From: Deltaproteobacteria bacterium UBA5756
Lineage (GTDB): Bacteria > Desulfobacterota > Syntrophorhabdia > Syntrophorhabdales > Syntrophorhabdaceae
Assembly (NCBI GenBank): GCA_002418985.1
Contig: DIFE01000107.1
Span: 1-12,928, forward strand
Direction of reading: 5' to 3'
DNA: 12,928 nt
Shown here: piece by piece, positions 6,692 to 12,928 of the stretch
How positions within the stretch are numbered: position 1 is the first letter of the stretch
Layout of the letters: each line of letters begins with the position of its first letter
The notes under the pieces: model-generated
The model's database searches: none
The model's input: only the letters and a program-made list of their open reading frames with translations
Told to the model about the DNA's origin: nothing
Position numbers and translations under genes: made by a program

Positions 6692-7372
6692 TTATTCCTG
6701 GGGGTCCTTGGAATGTCGTATTATCTTGCCCTCCACGAGAAAGATGACCAGTTCGGCGATATTGACGGCGTGGTCGGCCATCCGCTCCAGGTATTTGGCG
6801 ATGAAAAGCACCCGCGTTGCCCGCGATATGGTCCGCATGTCCTGCATCATGTAAGTCAGCAGTTCCCGAAAGATCTGGTCAAGCAATTGATCGACCTTCT
6901 GGTCGTCCTTGGTGACCTTTCGCGCGGTGGCGACATCTTCCTTGACGAAGGCGTCGAGACTCTCCTTGAGCATCATCTGCACTGTGTCGGCCATCATGGG
7001 AAGGTCTATGTAGGGTTTGAGCTGGGGTTCCTGATTGAGTTCCTGGACCCTCTCGCAGATATTTACGGCCATGTCGCCGATGCGTTCAAGGTCATAGTTG
7101 ATCTTGATCGCCGTAGTGATGAAGCGCAGATCACGCGCCGCAGGCTGCCGCAGAGCCAGGAGTTTGAGACAGAACTCATCGATCTCGACCTCGAGGGCGT
7201 TAATGATGGGGTCGTCTTCGATGACCTTGTCGGCAAGCTCGGAGTTGCGTTCGAGAAGCGCCTTGATAGCGTTACTGATAGCTTTTTCAACCAGTCCGCC
7301 TTCATAGAGGAGTTTCTCCTTGAGCTCCTTGAGCTCAAGGTCGAACGTCTTGTAGATATGTCCTTCAAGCAT
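6692..7372 (-). CDS. phoU: Phosphate-signalling regulator PhoU
   Basis: PhoU is a soluble three-helix-bundle-repeat protein that links the Pst transporter to the PhoR/PhoB two-component system and restrains phosphate uptake. The 226-aa product has the two symmetrical PhoU repeats, each with its metal-binding ExxxD motif: DLERIGDMAVNI (Glu96, Asp100) and YLERMADHAVNI (Glu196, Asp200). Length and motifs are normal. The ATG follows AGGAGG with good spacing. It is the first gene of the operon, directly downstream of the promoter at 7400-7428, and ends 3 bases before pstS. In the well-known E. coli arrangement phoU is instead the last gene after pstSCAB. Being first may give it higher or more constant expression than the transporter; that is inference. 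Confidence 0.95.
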   Translation of the reverse strand: MLEGHIYKTFDLELKELKEKLLYEGGLVEKAISNAIKALLERNSELADKVIEDDPIINALEVEIDEFCLKLLALRQPAARDLRFITTAIKINYDLERIGDMAVNICERVQELNQEPQLKPYIDLPMMADTVQMMLKESLDAFVKEDVATARKVTKDDQKVDQLLDQIFRELLTYMMQDMRTISRATRVLFIAKYLERMADHAVNIAELVIFLVEGKIIRHSKDPQE

Positions 7373-7390
7373 GACTCGCCTCCTGGTCCG

Positions 7391-7431
7391 GATGGCAAGA
7401 GTATATTCACTTTTGCCATCGATTACAATCG
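7391..7431. promoter_or_regulatory. Operator-like inverted repeats over the phoU promoter
   Basis: GATGGCAA (7391-7398) and TTGCCATC (7413-7420) form a perfect 8-bp inverted repeat that brackets the -10 hexamer. Their centres are 22 bases apart, two helical turns. Adjoining it, CGATT-ac-AATCG (7420-7431) forms a second, tighter imperfect palindrome over the -35. Both positions suit binding of dimeric regulators that would occlude RNA polymerase. The regulator is not identifiable from this window. Confidence 0.45.
7400..7428 (-). promoter_or_regulatory. Sigma70-type promoter of the phosphate operon
   Basis: On the minus strand TTGTAA (7423-7428; 4 of 6 to TTGACA) and TATACT (7400-7405; 5 of 6 to TATAAT) are separated by exactly 17 bases. 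The predicted start of transcription is near 7393, about 20 bases before the phoU ATG, leaving room for the AGGAGG ribosome binding site. No convincing pho box (paired CTGTCAT-like direct repeats 11 bases apart) overlaps it. Confidence 0.6.
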
Positions 7432-7458
7432 GATTTTGGGTTACCGGTACACCCGCGC

Positions 7459-7486
7459 GCCCGGCAAATGTACCCTTGTGCCGGGC
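7459..7486. repeat. GC-rich 8-bp inverted repeat upstream of the phoU promoter
   Basis: GCCCGGCA (7459-7466) pairs perfectly with TGCCGGGC (7479-7486) around a 12-base loop. It lies about 30 bases upstream of the proposed -35 of the phoU promoter. A hairpin without a following T-run is unlikely to terminate transcription efficiently, so it may be a protein site or a leftover structural element. Confidence 0.45.
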
Positions 7487-7593
7487 CCTCTCCCGGTCTG
7501 TATAACTAATGTCAATGCTCTAAACGATGATTATTAAGATTTTCCGAATTCGCGGTTCAATCCGGGCAGTCGGTACGCTCAACCACTAACACA

Positions 7594-7608
7594 TTTGACA
7601 GAGTCAAA
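7594..7608. repeat. Short palindrome TTTGAC-aga-GTCAAA
   Basis: A perfect 6-bp inverted repeat around a 3-base centre, about 220 bases upstream of the phoU start. It could be a dimeric-regulator site or a tiny hairpin, and nothing else in the sequence decides between these. Confidence 0.4.
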
Positions 7609-7684
7609 CGTGGAGTCCTGAAATAAATTGTTTACGAAGCCATGATGAACGAAATGGCTCCAAAACCTGCCGGTTTCCGGGAAG

Positions 7685-7957
7685 CTAGACGTGAACGACG
7701 GAGTTGAAACCGCCGAATTCATTCATCTCCTTATGACCGGAGGCTGGATCCTCAATCCACTGGCCATCGACAATGAATCGATACTGGTGCGCCCCCTGGG
7801 GCAGTGTGATACTCGTTTTCCAAACCCCTTTGGCGTCTTTTTTAAGAGGACGAACCGTCGGGTCCCAGGAGTTGAAGGAACCCGCTATATAAACCTGCCC
7901 GGCCCCGGCGTCGTTGAATTTAAATATGATACGTTTCCTGGATTCTTTATCTGCCAT
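7685..7957 (-). CDS. Stand-alone glycogen-binding-type (CBM48 / AMPK-beta-like, isoamylase early-set) protein
   Basis: A 90-aa protein that is almost entirely one beta-sandwich carbohydrate-binding module of the CBM48/AMPK-beta type. The pattern VYIAGSFNSWDP (residues 22-33), a basic PLKKD segment, GVWKTSITLPQGAHQYRFIVDGQWIEDP (44-71) and a closing FNSVVHV strand are diagnostic; Trp31, Trp46 and Trp67 would line the alpha-glucan surface. No catalytic domain, signal peptide or membrane segment is attached. I place the start at 7955-7957 because it follows an AAGGAGGG ribosome binding site with ideal spacing. A longer reading starting at 8005 adds 16 residues that do not fit the fold. The role is unknown. 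It may target glycogen or act as a regulatory subunit, but that is inference. It sits alone between a terminator and the phosphate-operon promoter. Confidence 0.88.
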   Translation of the reverse strand: MADKESRKRIIFKFNDAGAGQVYIAGSFNSWDPTVRPLKKDAKGVWKTSITLPQGAHQYRFIVDGQWIEDPASGHKEMNEFGGFNSVVHV

Positions 7958-7981
7958 TGCACCCTCCTTGTGTTGCTCATC

Positions 7982-8026
7982 TTTACGGTAACTATATTTT
8001 ATCACAAGTAGGGGTGTTTTTCACCC
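7982..8026 (-). promoter_or_regulatory. Possible promoter region of the CBM48-like gene
   Basis: Minus-strand TAAAAT and the overlapping AT-rich TATAGT stretch near 7990-8003 give plausible -10 elements about 35-45 bases before the ATG, but no convincing -35 is seen. A short perfect inverted repeat (GGGTG 8012-8016 / CACCC 8022-8026, 5-base loop) lies where a -35 would be expected and might act as an operator or as the tail of upstream termination. This is tentative. Confidence 0.3.
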
Positions 8027-8042
8027 AATGGGTAGAACAGAA

Positions 8043-8083
8043 GAAGAGGGAACGATGCGACGGAGCGCATCCGTTCCCTCTTC
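8043..8083 (-). terminator. Strong hairpin terminator after the aminotransferase gene
   Basis: A 12-bp perfect stem (GAAGAGGGAACG at 8043-8054 pairing with 8072-8083) continues, after a single bulged base at 8071, into a further 5-bp stem (ATGCG 8055-8059 / CGCAT 8066-8070) around a 6-base loop. On the minus strand the stem is followed by a pyrimidine-rich TTCTGTTCT tail. It begins 31 bases past the aminotransferase stop and separates that unit from the CBM48-like gene. The tail is not a pure U-tract, so efficiency is uncertain, but the hairpin is unmistakable. Confidence 0.75.
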
Positions 8084-8113
8084 AGGAAAATCGATCCGGA
8101 TTTGGGGGACGTT

Positions 8114-9304
8114 CTATTCCAGGGATGCAACCGCCTTTTTTATCCTCTCGACGCCTTTTTTTATGACGTCCATGGAGGTGGCGAAAGACAACCTCAGATA
8201 ACCCTCTTTGCCGAACTCAATGCCGGGAACGACCGCGGTGTGAAATTCGTCGAGGAGTATTTCTGTCAGTGTTGTAGATGAATCAACAACGCGGCCTTTG
8301 TATTTTCGTCCAAGAACGACGTTGAAATTGGGAAATACGTAGAAGGCCCCCCTGGGGTCGTAACAGGTCACGCCTTCAATCTCCCTGAGGCTGCTTACGA
8401 GAAAATCCTTTCTCTTTTTAAACTCGGCCACCATGGTGGAGATGAAATCCTGTTTGCCGCCGAGGGCCGCAAGAGCCGCCATTTGGGATATCGAGGTGGG
8501 ATTCGACGTGCTCTGGCTCTGGATGTTTCCCATTGCCTTGATGATAGCGGCCGGGCCCGCGCTGTAGCCGATTCTCCAGCCTGTCATGGCGTAGGTCTTC
8601 GAAACGCCGTGGCATATTATGGTCTTCTCCTTGAAGGCGTTGTCCATGGAGGCGATGCTCACGTGATTGTACTCATCGTAAACGAGCTTTTCGTAGATCT
8701 CATCGGAGATGAGGAAGAAACCGCGTTCCAACGCAAGCCTGCCTATGGCTTCCAGGTTCTCGCGGTAAAAGACGCTCCCGACGGGATTTGAAGGGTAGTT
8801 GAGAATAATCGCCTTTGTCTTCGGGGTCAGGTACTCCTCAAGAAGTTTGCCGGTAATCTGGTAATCATCCTCTTCCCGGGTTTCGACGATGACGGGTGTT
8901 CCCCCCGCAAGCTCGATCATCGGGGGATAGGATACCCAGAAGGGGGCCGGGACGATGACCTCGTCGCCTTCCTGGAAAAGGGCTTGAAACAGGTTGTACA
9001 GGCTGTGCTTTCCTCCGCAGGAGACGATGATCTCTTCGCGCTTGTAGGATAGTCCGTTATCACGGTTGAATTTTTCGATTATTGCATCCTTGAGGGGATC
9101 GATGCCGGTAACGGGGGTATAACGGGTAAAATTATCGTTGATGGCTTTGATAGCCGCTTCCTTTATGTGAGCAGGTGTATCGAAGTCGGGCTCGCCGGCG
9201 CCGAAGCCGGCAATATCGATTCCCTGGGCCTTGAGCGCTTTTTCCTTTGCTGAGATGGCCAGTGTGGGTGAAGGTTTCAGTGAGGCGGCTCTTCCAGATA
9301 ACAT
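8114..9304 (-). CDS. Class I/II PLP-dependent aminotransferase, aspartate aminotransferase type
   Basis: A 396-aa fold-type I aminotransferase most like bacterial aspartate aminotransferases of the Thermus/Bacillus AspB group, which move the amino group of aspartate to 2-oxoglutarate; some relatives also act on prephenate. The PLP-binding lysine is Lys236 in GVSKTYAMTGWRIGYS. Asp201 and Tyr204 (ISDEIYEKLVYD) and Asn173 (NYPSNPVG) are the usual cofactor contacts, and Arg371 (RLSFA) is the substrate-carboxylate arginine. The N-terminus GFGAGEPDFDTP is typical. It starts at an ATG preceded by AAAGGAG with good spacing. It lies 82 bases after tilS with a possible own promoter, and is followed by a strong terminator hairpin. 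Substrate specificity cannot be settled from sequence alone; aspartate is the best guess. Confidence 0.9.
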   Translation of the reverse strand: MLSGRAASLKPSPTLAISAKEKALKAQGIDIAGFGAGEPDFDTPAHIKEAAIKAINDNFTRYTPVTGIDPLKDAIIEKFNRDNGLSYKREEIIVSCGGKHSLYNLFQALFQEGDEVIVPAPFWVSYPPMIELAGGTPVIVETREEDDYQITGKLLEEYLTPKTKAIILNYPSNPVGSVFYRENLEAIGRLALERGFFLISDEIYEKLVYDEYNHVSIASMDNAFKEKTIICHGVSKTYAMTGWRIGYSAGPAAIIKAMGNIQSQSTSNPTSISQMAALAALGGKQDFISTMVAEFKKRKDFLVSSLREIEGVTCYDPRGAFYVFPNFNVVLGRKYKGRVVDSSTTLTEILLDEFHTAVVPGIEFGKEGYLRLSFATSMDVIKKGVERIKKAVASLE

Positions 9305-9360
9305 GTGGGAACTCCTTTAATGCAGTAGTGTGCCCCGTTGAGGCCGGTATTAGCGGATAC

Positions 9361-9390
9361 TTTTTACACCAGGAGAGAATGAACTGTCAA
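9361..9390 (-). promoter_or_regulatory. Possible sigma70-type promoter for the aminotransferase gene
   Basis: On the minus strand a perfect TTGACA (9385-9390), overlapping the tilS stop codon, is followed after 18 bases by TAAAAA (9361-9366; 4 of 6 matches to TATAAT), or after 17 bases by GTAAAA. It lies about 60-85 bases before the aminotransferase ATG. The -35 is excellent and the -10 weak, so this is a tentative internal promoter. Confidence 0.35.
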
Positions 9391-10784
9391 TCATAAATTG
9401 AAGATGGTTGACAGGATTTCTTCACCGTTACCCTCAGGACTTTAGTCGTATTCTCGTCGACCTTGTAGCGATCGTCAATACGATGGCCGACTACCCAGAT
9501 AATGGTGTCGTCGGAGACGAGAAGCGGGATAATCCTTCGCTCTTCCAGGGGGATCTTGCGGGATATGAAAAAATCCTTTATCTTGACGGGTTGACGCATG
9601 CCCAGGGGATGAAACCTGTCGCCATTGCGGAACGTCCTTACACTGAGGCTGCCGATCTTGCCGAGGTCAAAATAGGCCGTGAAAACACTTGTTGGATACG
9701 AGGAAGGGGGTTTTTTCAGGATCCTGACCGCTATGGTGGCACCAAGGGGGGCAATGCAGTTCTTCCCTTCCTGTAAAGGGTAACTGTCCGTGGCGGGTGA
9801 CGACGGTCCCTTGGTGGTGAATACGAGTCTGTCGTAGGTTTTCTTCATCCGAAGTGGCGATGCCAGATCGAGCCGCAGATTCGGCTTCTGAGATTCAAGG
9901 ACTTTCTCGATCAGCCTTATATGCTCCCTCAAGGGGACAAAAGAAGGGGACAGGGATGCGATGATATCGCTGATGGCCCTGAACCGTGTCTCTTGATCCA
10001 GTTGTTTTAAGGGGCCGACAGGTACGAGGATATCTCCGCCGCATTCCCGGACATGCTTCGCCAGAAAGGCACGCTTCCTTTCGTCGAAAAAGCTGTTTAT
10101 CCCGGTGAGATCCCCAAGGAGCGAGACGACCTTTTCTTTGAATGCCGGGTTTAGTTCATCGAGGAGCGGCAGGACCCTGTGGCGAATATAATTGCGTTCA
10201 TAGACAGTCTTCTCATTGGAAGAGTCACTGACGTATGCGATCGACCCGGCCTCTGCGCATGCGGCGATCTCGGACCGATACGTGTTAAGAAAAGGTCTGA
10301 CTATCCTGTCCCGTGCCGGAGGTATTGAAGACAACCCGCGAATTCCCGTTCCCTTGACGAGGCGCAGGAGGAAAGTCTCCACTTGATCGTCGAGGTTGTG
10401 CGCGATTGCGATCTTTGTGTACCCTTCACGGTCCGCGGTTTCATTAAAGAAACGATACCGGATGTCCCTGCCCGCGTGTTGGAGCGAGAGGCCCCGGGAC
10501 TTCGCATAGCCCCTGACATCCACCCTTTCAAGGAAATAGGGGATGCCGTAGTCCCTGGCTGTCTGTCTGGTGAATGCCTCGTCCCTTTCGGATTCTTCCT
10601 GCCTCAGGAGGTGGTTTACATGGGCGGCGGCCAGGTCGAAGGGGATCTCCCTGCGGATTTCCGTCAGTATGAAGAGAAGGGTCGCCGAATCCACACCCCC
10701 CGAGAAACCGAGAAGGACACGGTCCGTCTCATGGATCATTCCTTCCTTTTTGACGAGATTGAGTATTTTCCGGGTGAGGTCCAT
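9387..10784 (-). CDS. tilS: tRNA(Ile)-lysidine synthetase TilS
   Basis: TilS ligates lysine to C34 of the CAU-anticodon tRNA-Ile using ATP, giving lysidine and switching decoding from AUG to AUA; it is normally essential and cytosolic. The 465-aa product has the N-type PP-loop SGGVDS at residues 28-33, the AHNLDDQVETFLL segment at 128-140, GIRGLSSIPP at 147-156, and a C-terminal TilS domain (FRNGDRFHPLGM, then IKDFF.SRKIPLEER) at about 385-422. Length is normal for the two-domain enzyme. The first ATG lacks a clear ribosome binding site. Met16 follows an AAGGAAGGA stretch, but starting there would remove the usual N-terminal helix, so I keep the upstream start with some doubt. It follows the FmdB-type gene by 30 bases. 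Many bacteria place tilS directly upstream of ftsH; here it lies downstream. Confidence 0.96.
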   Translation of the reverse strand: MDLTRKILNLVKKEGMIHETDRVLLGFSGGVDSATLLFILTEIRREIPFDLAAAHVNHLLRQEESERDEAFTRQTARDYGIPYFLERVDVRGYAKSRGLSLQHAGRDIRYRFFNETADREGYTKIAIAHNLDDQVETFLLRLVKGTGIRGLSSIPPARDRIVRPFLNTYRSEIAACAEAGSIAYVSDSSNEKTVYERNYIRHRVLPLLDELNPAFKEKVVSLLGDLTGINSFFDERKRAFLAKHVRECGGDILVPVGPLKQLDQETRFRAISDIIASLSPSFVPLREHIRLIEKVLESQKPNLRLDLASPLRMKKTYDRLVFTTKGPSSPATDSYPLQEGKNCIAPLGATIAVRILKKPPSSYPTSVFTAYFDLGKIGSLSVRTFRNGDRFHPLGMRQPVKIKDFFISRKIPLEERRIIPLLVSDDTIIWVVGHRIDDRYKVDENTTKVLRVTVKKSCQPSSIYD

Positions 10785-10814
10785 CTTAGAGGGTGGTGTG
10801 GAGGCCGCGATCGG

Positions 10815-11033
10815 TCACGAACAGCTTGAACAGTTGGGCGAGGAGCAACCGGCGCAGGAGCCACCCGATTTGCCGGATGATTTAAACTTGTTTCCCGCCG
10901 AAAAGCCGAAGGAGGACATGTTCTTCTGCGGGTCTTTGGCCCCGCATGCAGGACATTCGGGCACATCATTTCCGAAGATTATAACCTCGAACTCATGGCC
11001 GCAGGCGCGGCAGGTGTATTCATAGATGGGCAT
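10815..11033 (-). CDS. FmdB-family small zinc-ribbon protein
   Basis: A 72-aa protein beginning MPIYEYTCRACGHEFE, the hallmark N-terminus of the FmdB/CxxC_CXXC_SSSS family. One zinc ribbon is formed by Cys8/Cys11 and Cys27/Cys30. The middle is Ser/Gly/Lys-rich, and the end is a Cys-rich tail (GGSCAGCSSPNCSSCS, Cys60, 63, 68, 71), as in many family members. The family is named for a proposed transcriptional regulator of formamidase expression, but for most members the role is unknown, so no specific target should be inferred. The start follows a strong GAGGGG ribosome binding site about 5 bases upstream. It sits 13 bases after the 295-aa helical protein gene and 30 bases before tilS, consistent with one transcript. 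Confidence 0.9.
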   Translation of the reverse strand: MPIYEYTCRACGHEFEVIIFGNDVPECPACGAKDPQKNMSSFGFSAGNKFKSSGKSGGSCAGCSSPNCSSCS

Positions 11034-11046
11034 TGTCCCCCCCTCG

Positions 11047-11934
11047 TTAGCTCCGTTTTTTCTTTGTCTCTCTCGACAGGTCGGTGATGAGCTTTGTCAA
11101 TGGCTGGCGGTACCTGTCACTGATACTGTCCACACTTTTTATATCTTCCGCCTCTTTGGCGAACGCCAGGGCCCTTGTAAACATGTTCTTGAAATAGAAA
11201 TGGTTTGCCGACGCGTAGAGGTAGAGAAAGAACGCTGTTTTGTTGGAGCTATCCGTTCTGATTACACGTTTGAAGAGTTTTCGGGCCTTATCGAAATATT
11301 CGCTCTCCAGGTAACTGTTCGCTGTTTTAAAGACGAGAAGCGCTCTGCCATTCTCGTAGGCGGTCAACAAAATCTCTTCATAGCCCTTACGCCCGTAAAT
11401 CTTTATGAGGGTCTTATCGTATTCGTACAGGAAGCGGGGCAGCAGGTAGTTCCCTTTGTACAAAAGGATGAGGTCTTTGAGCTGCCTCACAAGTTCATCA
11501 GCAAGTATGGCGATTTCTTTGAACTCCTCTTTCAGACGCGCCCGGGCCTTTCGCACCAGCGTGCCTATCTCGTTGACTATCTTTCTCTCCTGATCGCTGA
11601 GGCTGTTCTGAAGCGTCATTTCGCACTGGGGTTGGTAATACTCCAGGAGATAAAGGTTTTCGCGAAGCTTCATCGCACCGTGAAAAGTGTAGCCGACGGT
11701 AATATCGAAGAGTTTCTCCTTGTAGCTTGCCTCGGTGGAATTACGGAAAAGATCGTGGCACATTTCCTTGAGCCTGAAAAGACAGCTTCTGCCCCTGTCA
11801 TCGACAAAGTCTTCGATGTTCGCAAAGAAAAGCTGTCCCTGGCGAAGCAGGGCTTTGCATTCAAGGGCTTTCTCGTAGACGCATAGCGATTCCTTGATGA
11901 GATCGATCTGTTTCTTATCCAGATTCGTTACCAT
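11047..11934 (-). CDS. Unrecognised 295-aa all-helical protein with TPR-like C-terminal half
   Basis: I do not recognise a named family. The protein is predicted soluble: no signal peptide or membrane segment is visible, and charged amphipathic helices run through its length, with many Tyr, Phe, Leu, Lys and Glu. Residues about 198-225 (ALLVFKTANSYLESEYFDKA) and 234-264 have the spacing and A/Y/F pattern of helix-turn-helix repeats of the TPR type, which would make it a protein-interaction scaffold; this is inference. The N-terminal half carries scattered Cys (17, 26, 51, 59, 104) without a CxxC motif, and the tail is basic (KKKRS). The ATG at 11932-11934 lies inside the end of ftsH and follows a GAGGGGG ribosome binding site. 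It overlaps ftsH by 20 bases and ends 13 bases before the FmdB-type gene, so it is probably co-expressed with both. An adaptor or regulatory role linked to FtsH is possible but unsupported. Confidence 0.85.
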   Translation of the reverse strand: MVTNLDKKQIDLIKESLCVYEKALECKALLRQGQLFFANIEDFVDDRGRSCLFRLKEMCHDLFRNSTEASYKEKLFDITVGYTFHGAMKLRENLYLLEYYQPQCEMTLQNSLSDQERKIVNEIGTLVRKARARLKEEFKEIAILADELVRQLKDLILLYKGNYLLPRFLYEYDKTLIKIYGRKGYEEILLTAYENGRALLVFKTANSYLESEYFDKARKLFKRVIRTDSSNKTAFFLYLYASANHFYFKNMFTRALAFAKEAEDIKSVDSISDRYRQPLTKLITDLSRETKKKRS

Positions 11935-12928
11935 GATCCCCCTCTGCGTGTTCTTTGAGCATTTTCCTGAGATCTTCGCCGTCTATGGATTCCTTTTCGA
12001 GGAGTGTTTTGGCTACCAGTTCCAGAAGATCACGTTTGTCGGTAAGGACTTCCTTGACCCTGGTGTAGGAATGTTCGATGATGGCCTTCACCTCGTTGTC
12101 TATTTCACGGGCCGTTTCCTCGCTATACTCCTTGGTTCCGCCACCGGGCATGATATCAAGGAAAAGGGGCTTGCGTTCCTGTTCAAACGTCATGTGGCCG
12201 AGTTTCTCACTCATACCGTATTGCTTGACCATGGACCTCGCAATATCGGTGGCACGAGCCAGGTCGTTCTGGGCGCCGGTGGAGATCTCATCGAAGATGA
12301 CCTCTTCCGCTATTCTGCCTCCCATAAGGACGCACATGCGGTCGAGGAGCTCGGTTCTTGTCATAAGATACCTGTCTTCGGTGGGAAGCTGCATTGTGTA
12401 GCCCAGGGCTGAGATACCCCGCGGAATTATGGATATCTTGTGGACGGGGTCTGTGGTTTCCAGCGATTCAGCCATAAGCGCATGGCCTGTTTCGTGGTAG
12501 GCGACGATCTCCTTCTCCTTCTTGCTCATGACTCTCTTTTTCTTCTCAAGACCCGCCACAACTCGATCGATGGCCTCTTCGAACTCAGCCATTGTCACGG
12601 AGGTCTTTCCCTTTCTTGCGGCGAGAAGGGCCGCTTCATTGATAAGATTCGCAAGATCGGCGCCGACGAAGCCCGGGGTCCTGGCGGCGAGGATGGAAAG
12701 GTCAATGTTTTTGGCAAGCTTGACGTCCCTGATATGGACCTTGAGAATTTCTTCGCGCCCTTTGATATCGGGCCTGTCAACGAGGACATGCCTGTCGAAC
12801 CTGCCAGGTCTCAAGAGGGCCGGGTCAAGGATTTCCGGCCTGTTTGTAGCGCCCACGATGATGACGCCCGTCTTGGTATCAAAACCGTCCATTTCCGCAA
12901 GAAGCTGATTGAGCGTCTGCTCGCGTTC
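11915..12928 (-). CDS. ftsH: ATP-dependent zinc metalloprotease FtsH (3' part; 5' end outside window)
   Basis: This is the C-terminal 337 residues of FtsH, the membrane-anchored hexameric AAA+ protease that degrades misassembled membrane proteins and some regulators. The reading frame is open to the window edge, beginning EREQTLNQLLAEMDGF, so the N-terminal membrane segments and Walker motifs lie beyond position 12928. Visible are the AAA second region of homology (GATNRPEILDPALLRPGRFDR) with its arginine fingers, the zinc-protease motif HETGH at about fragment residues 145-149, and the downstream segment STGAQNDLARAT whose Asp is the usual third zinc ligand. The Gly/Glu-rich C-terminus is of normal type. 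Nothing suggests truncation other than the window boundary. The stop codon overlaps the start of the next gene by 20 bases, which implies translational coupling. Identification is secure. Confidence 0.97.
   Translation of the reverse strand, partial: EREQTLNQLLAEMDGFDTKTGVIIVGATNRPEILDPALLRPGRFDRHVLVDRPDIKGREEILKVHIRDVKLAKNIDLSILAARTPGFVGADLANLINEAALLAARKGKTSVTMAEFEEAIDRVVAGLEKKKRVMSKKEKEIVAYHETGHALMAESLETTDPVHKISIIPRGISALGYTMQLPTEDRYLMTRTELLDRMCVLMGGRIAEEVIFDEISTGAQNDLARATDIARSMVKQYGMSEKLGHMTFEQERKPLFLDIMPGGGTKEYSEETAREIDNEVKAIIEHSYTRVKEVLTDKRDLLELVAKTLLEKESIDGEDLRKMLKEHAEGDHGNESG

Larger units (their letters stand above)
7373..7684. other. 312-bp intergenic control region upstream of phoU
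   Basis: No coding sequence is supported here. From high to low coordinates it holds a modest hairpin (AGCCAT 7638-7643 / ATGGCT 7654-7659) about 25-50 bases past the CBM48-like stop, with no U-tract; a compact palindrome TTTGAC-aga-GTCAAA (7594-7608); an AT-rich stretch around 7500-7550; an 8-bp GC-rich inverted repeat (7459-7486); then the phoU promoter and its operator-like repeats (7391-7431). It therefore appears to end one unit and start the phosphate operon. Confidence 0.6.

Noticed and set aside
7552..7600. tRNA-like pieces: GGTTCAATCC resembling a T-loop, and on the minus strand GTTAGTGGTTGAGCG resembling a D-arm
   Set aside because: The T-stem does not pair, no acceptor or anticodon stem can be built on either strand, and the two pieces lie on opposite strands.
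7590..7610. CTGTCA on the minus strand as half of a PhoB box
   Set aside because: No second CTGTCAT-like unit occurs 11 bases away; the bases belong to the TTTGAC/GTCAAA palindrome and lie far from the proposed -35.
7958..8005. Longer start for the CBM48-type protein (MIKYSYRKDEQHKEGA extension)
   Set aside because: The extension translates the promoter and ribosome-binding-site region; the AAGGAGGG site is correctly spaced only for the start at 7957.

Overview
The window is a dense bacterial chromosomal segment in which every convincing gene lies on the minus strand, so transcription runs from high to low coordinates. Gene content (FtsH, TilS, an FmdB-type zinc ribbon, a class I aminotransferase, a complete Pst phosphate system and an SPFH/zinc-ribbon pair), moderately high GC and strong Shine-Dalgarno sequences suggest a Gram-negative anaerobe of the Deltaproteobacteria/Desulfobacterota type. 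That placement is inferred from gene content and style, and no marker gene here proves it.

In transcription order: (1) 12928-10785 holds the 3' part of ftsH, an unrecognised 295-aa helical protein overlapping the ftsH end, and a small FmdB-like zinc ribbon. (2) 10784-8114 holds tilS and a PLP-dependent aspartate-type aminotransferase, closed by a strong hairpin terminator at 8043-8083. (3) 7957-7685 is a stand-alone 90-aa glycogen-binding-type (CBM48/AMPK-beta-like) protein. (4) 7684-7373 is a 312-bp control region with a good sigma70-type promoter and several inverted repeats. (5) 7372-2670 is a compact phosphate operon phoU-pstS-pstC-pstA-pstB2-pstB1 with overlaps or gaps of a few bases. 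(6) 2520-107 is a two-gene unit: an SPFH-domain protein with three C-terminal zinc ribbons, then a 435-aa zinc-ribbon protein.

The most interesting feature is the pair of pstB genes. Both products are 251 aa, and their ATPase motifs have decayed in a complementary way. PstB1 keeps Walker A, Q-loop, Walker B and H-loop but its signature reads LSEEM. PstB2 keeps LSGGQ but has lost the Q-loop Gln (Ala92) and the H-loop His (Asn204). Assembled as a heterodimer they would form one canonical and one degenerate ATP site, the architecture known from TAP1/TAP2 and TM287/288, whereas the textbook Pst transporter uses a PstB homodimer. PstA also has a divergent EAA coupling loop while PstC's is canonical, so the asymmetry may extend to the permease. 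phoU heads the operon instead of closing it.

Two about 80-bp palindromic elements (25-107 and 2596-2675), built from a 7-base unit close to GGTNATR, sit exactly at the stop codons of the genes ending the SPFH unit and the pst operon. They look like a dispersed repeat family that settles at gene 3' ends.
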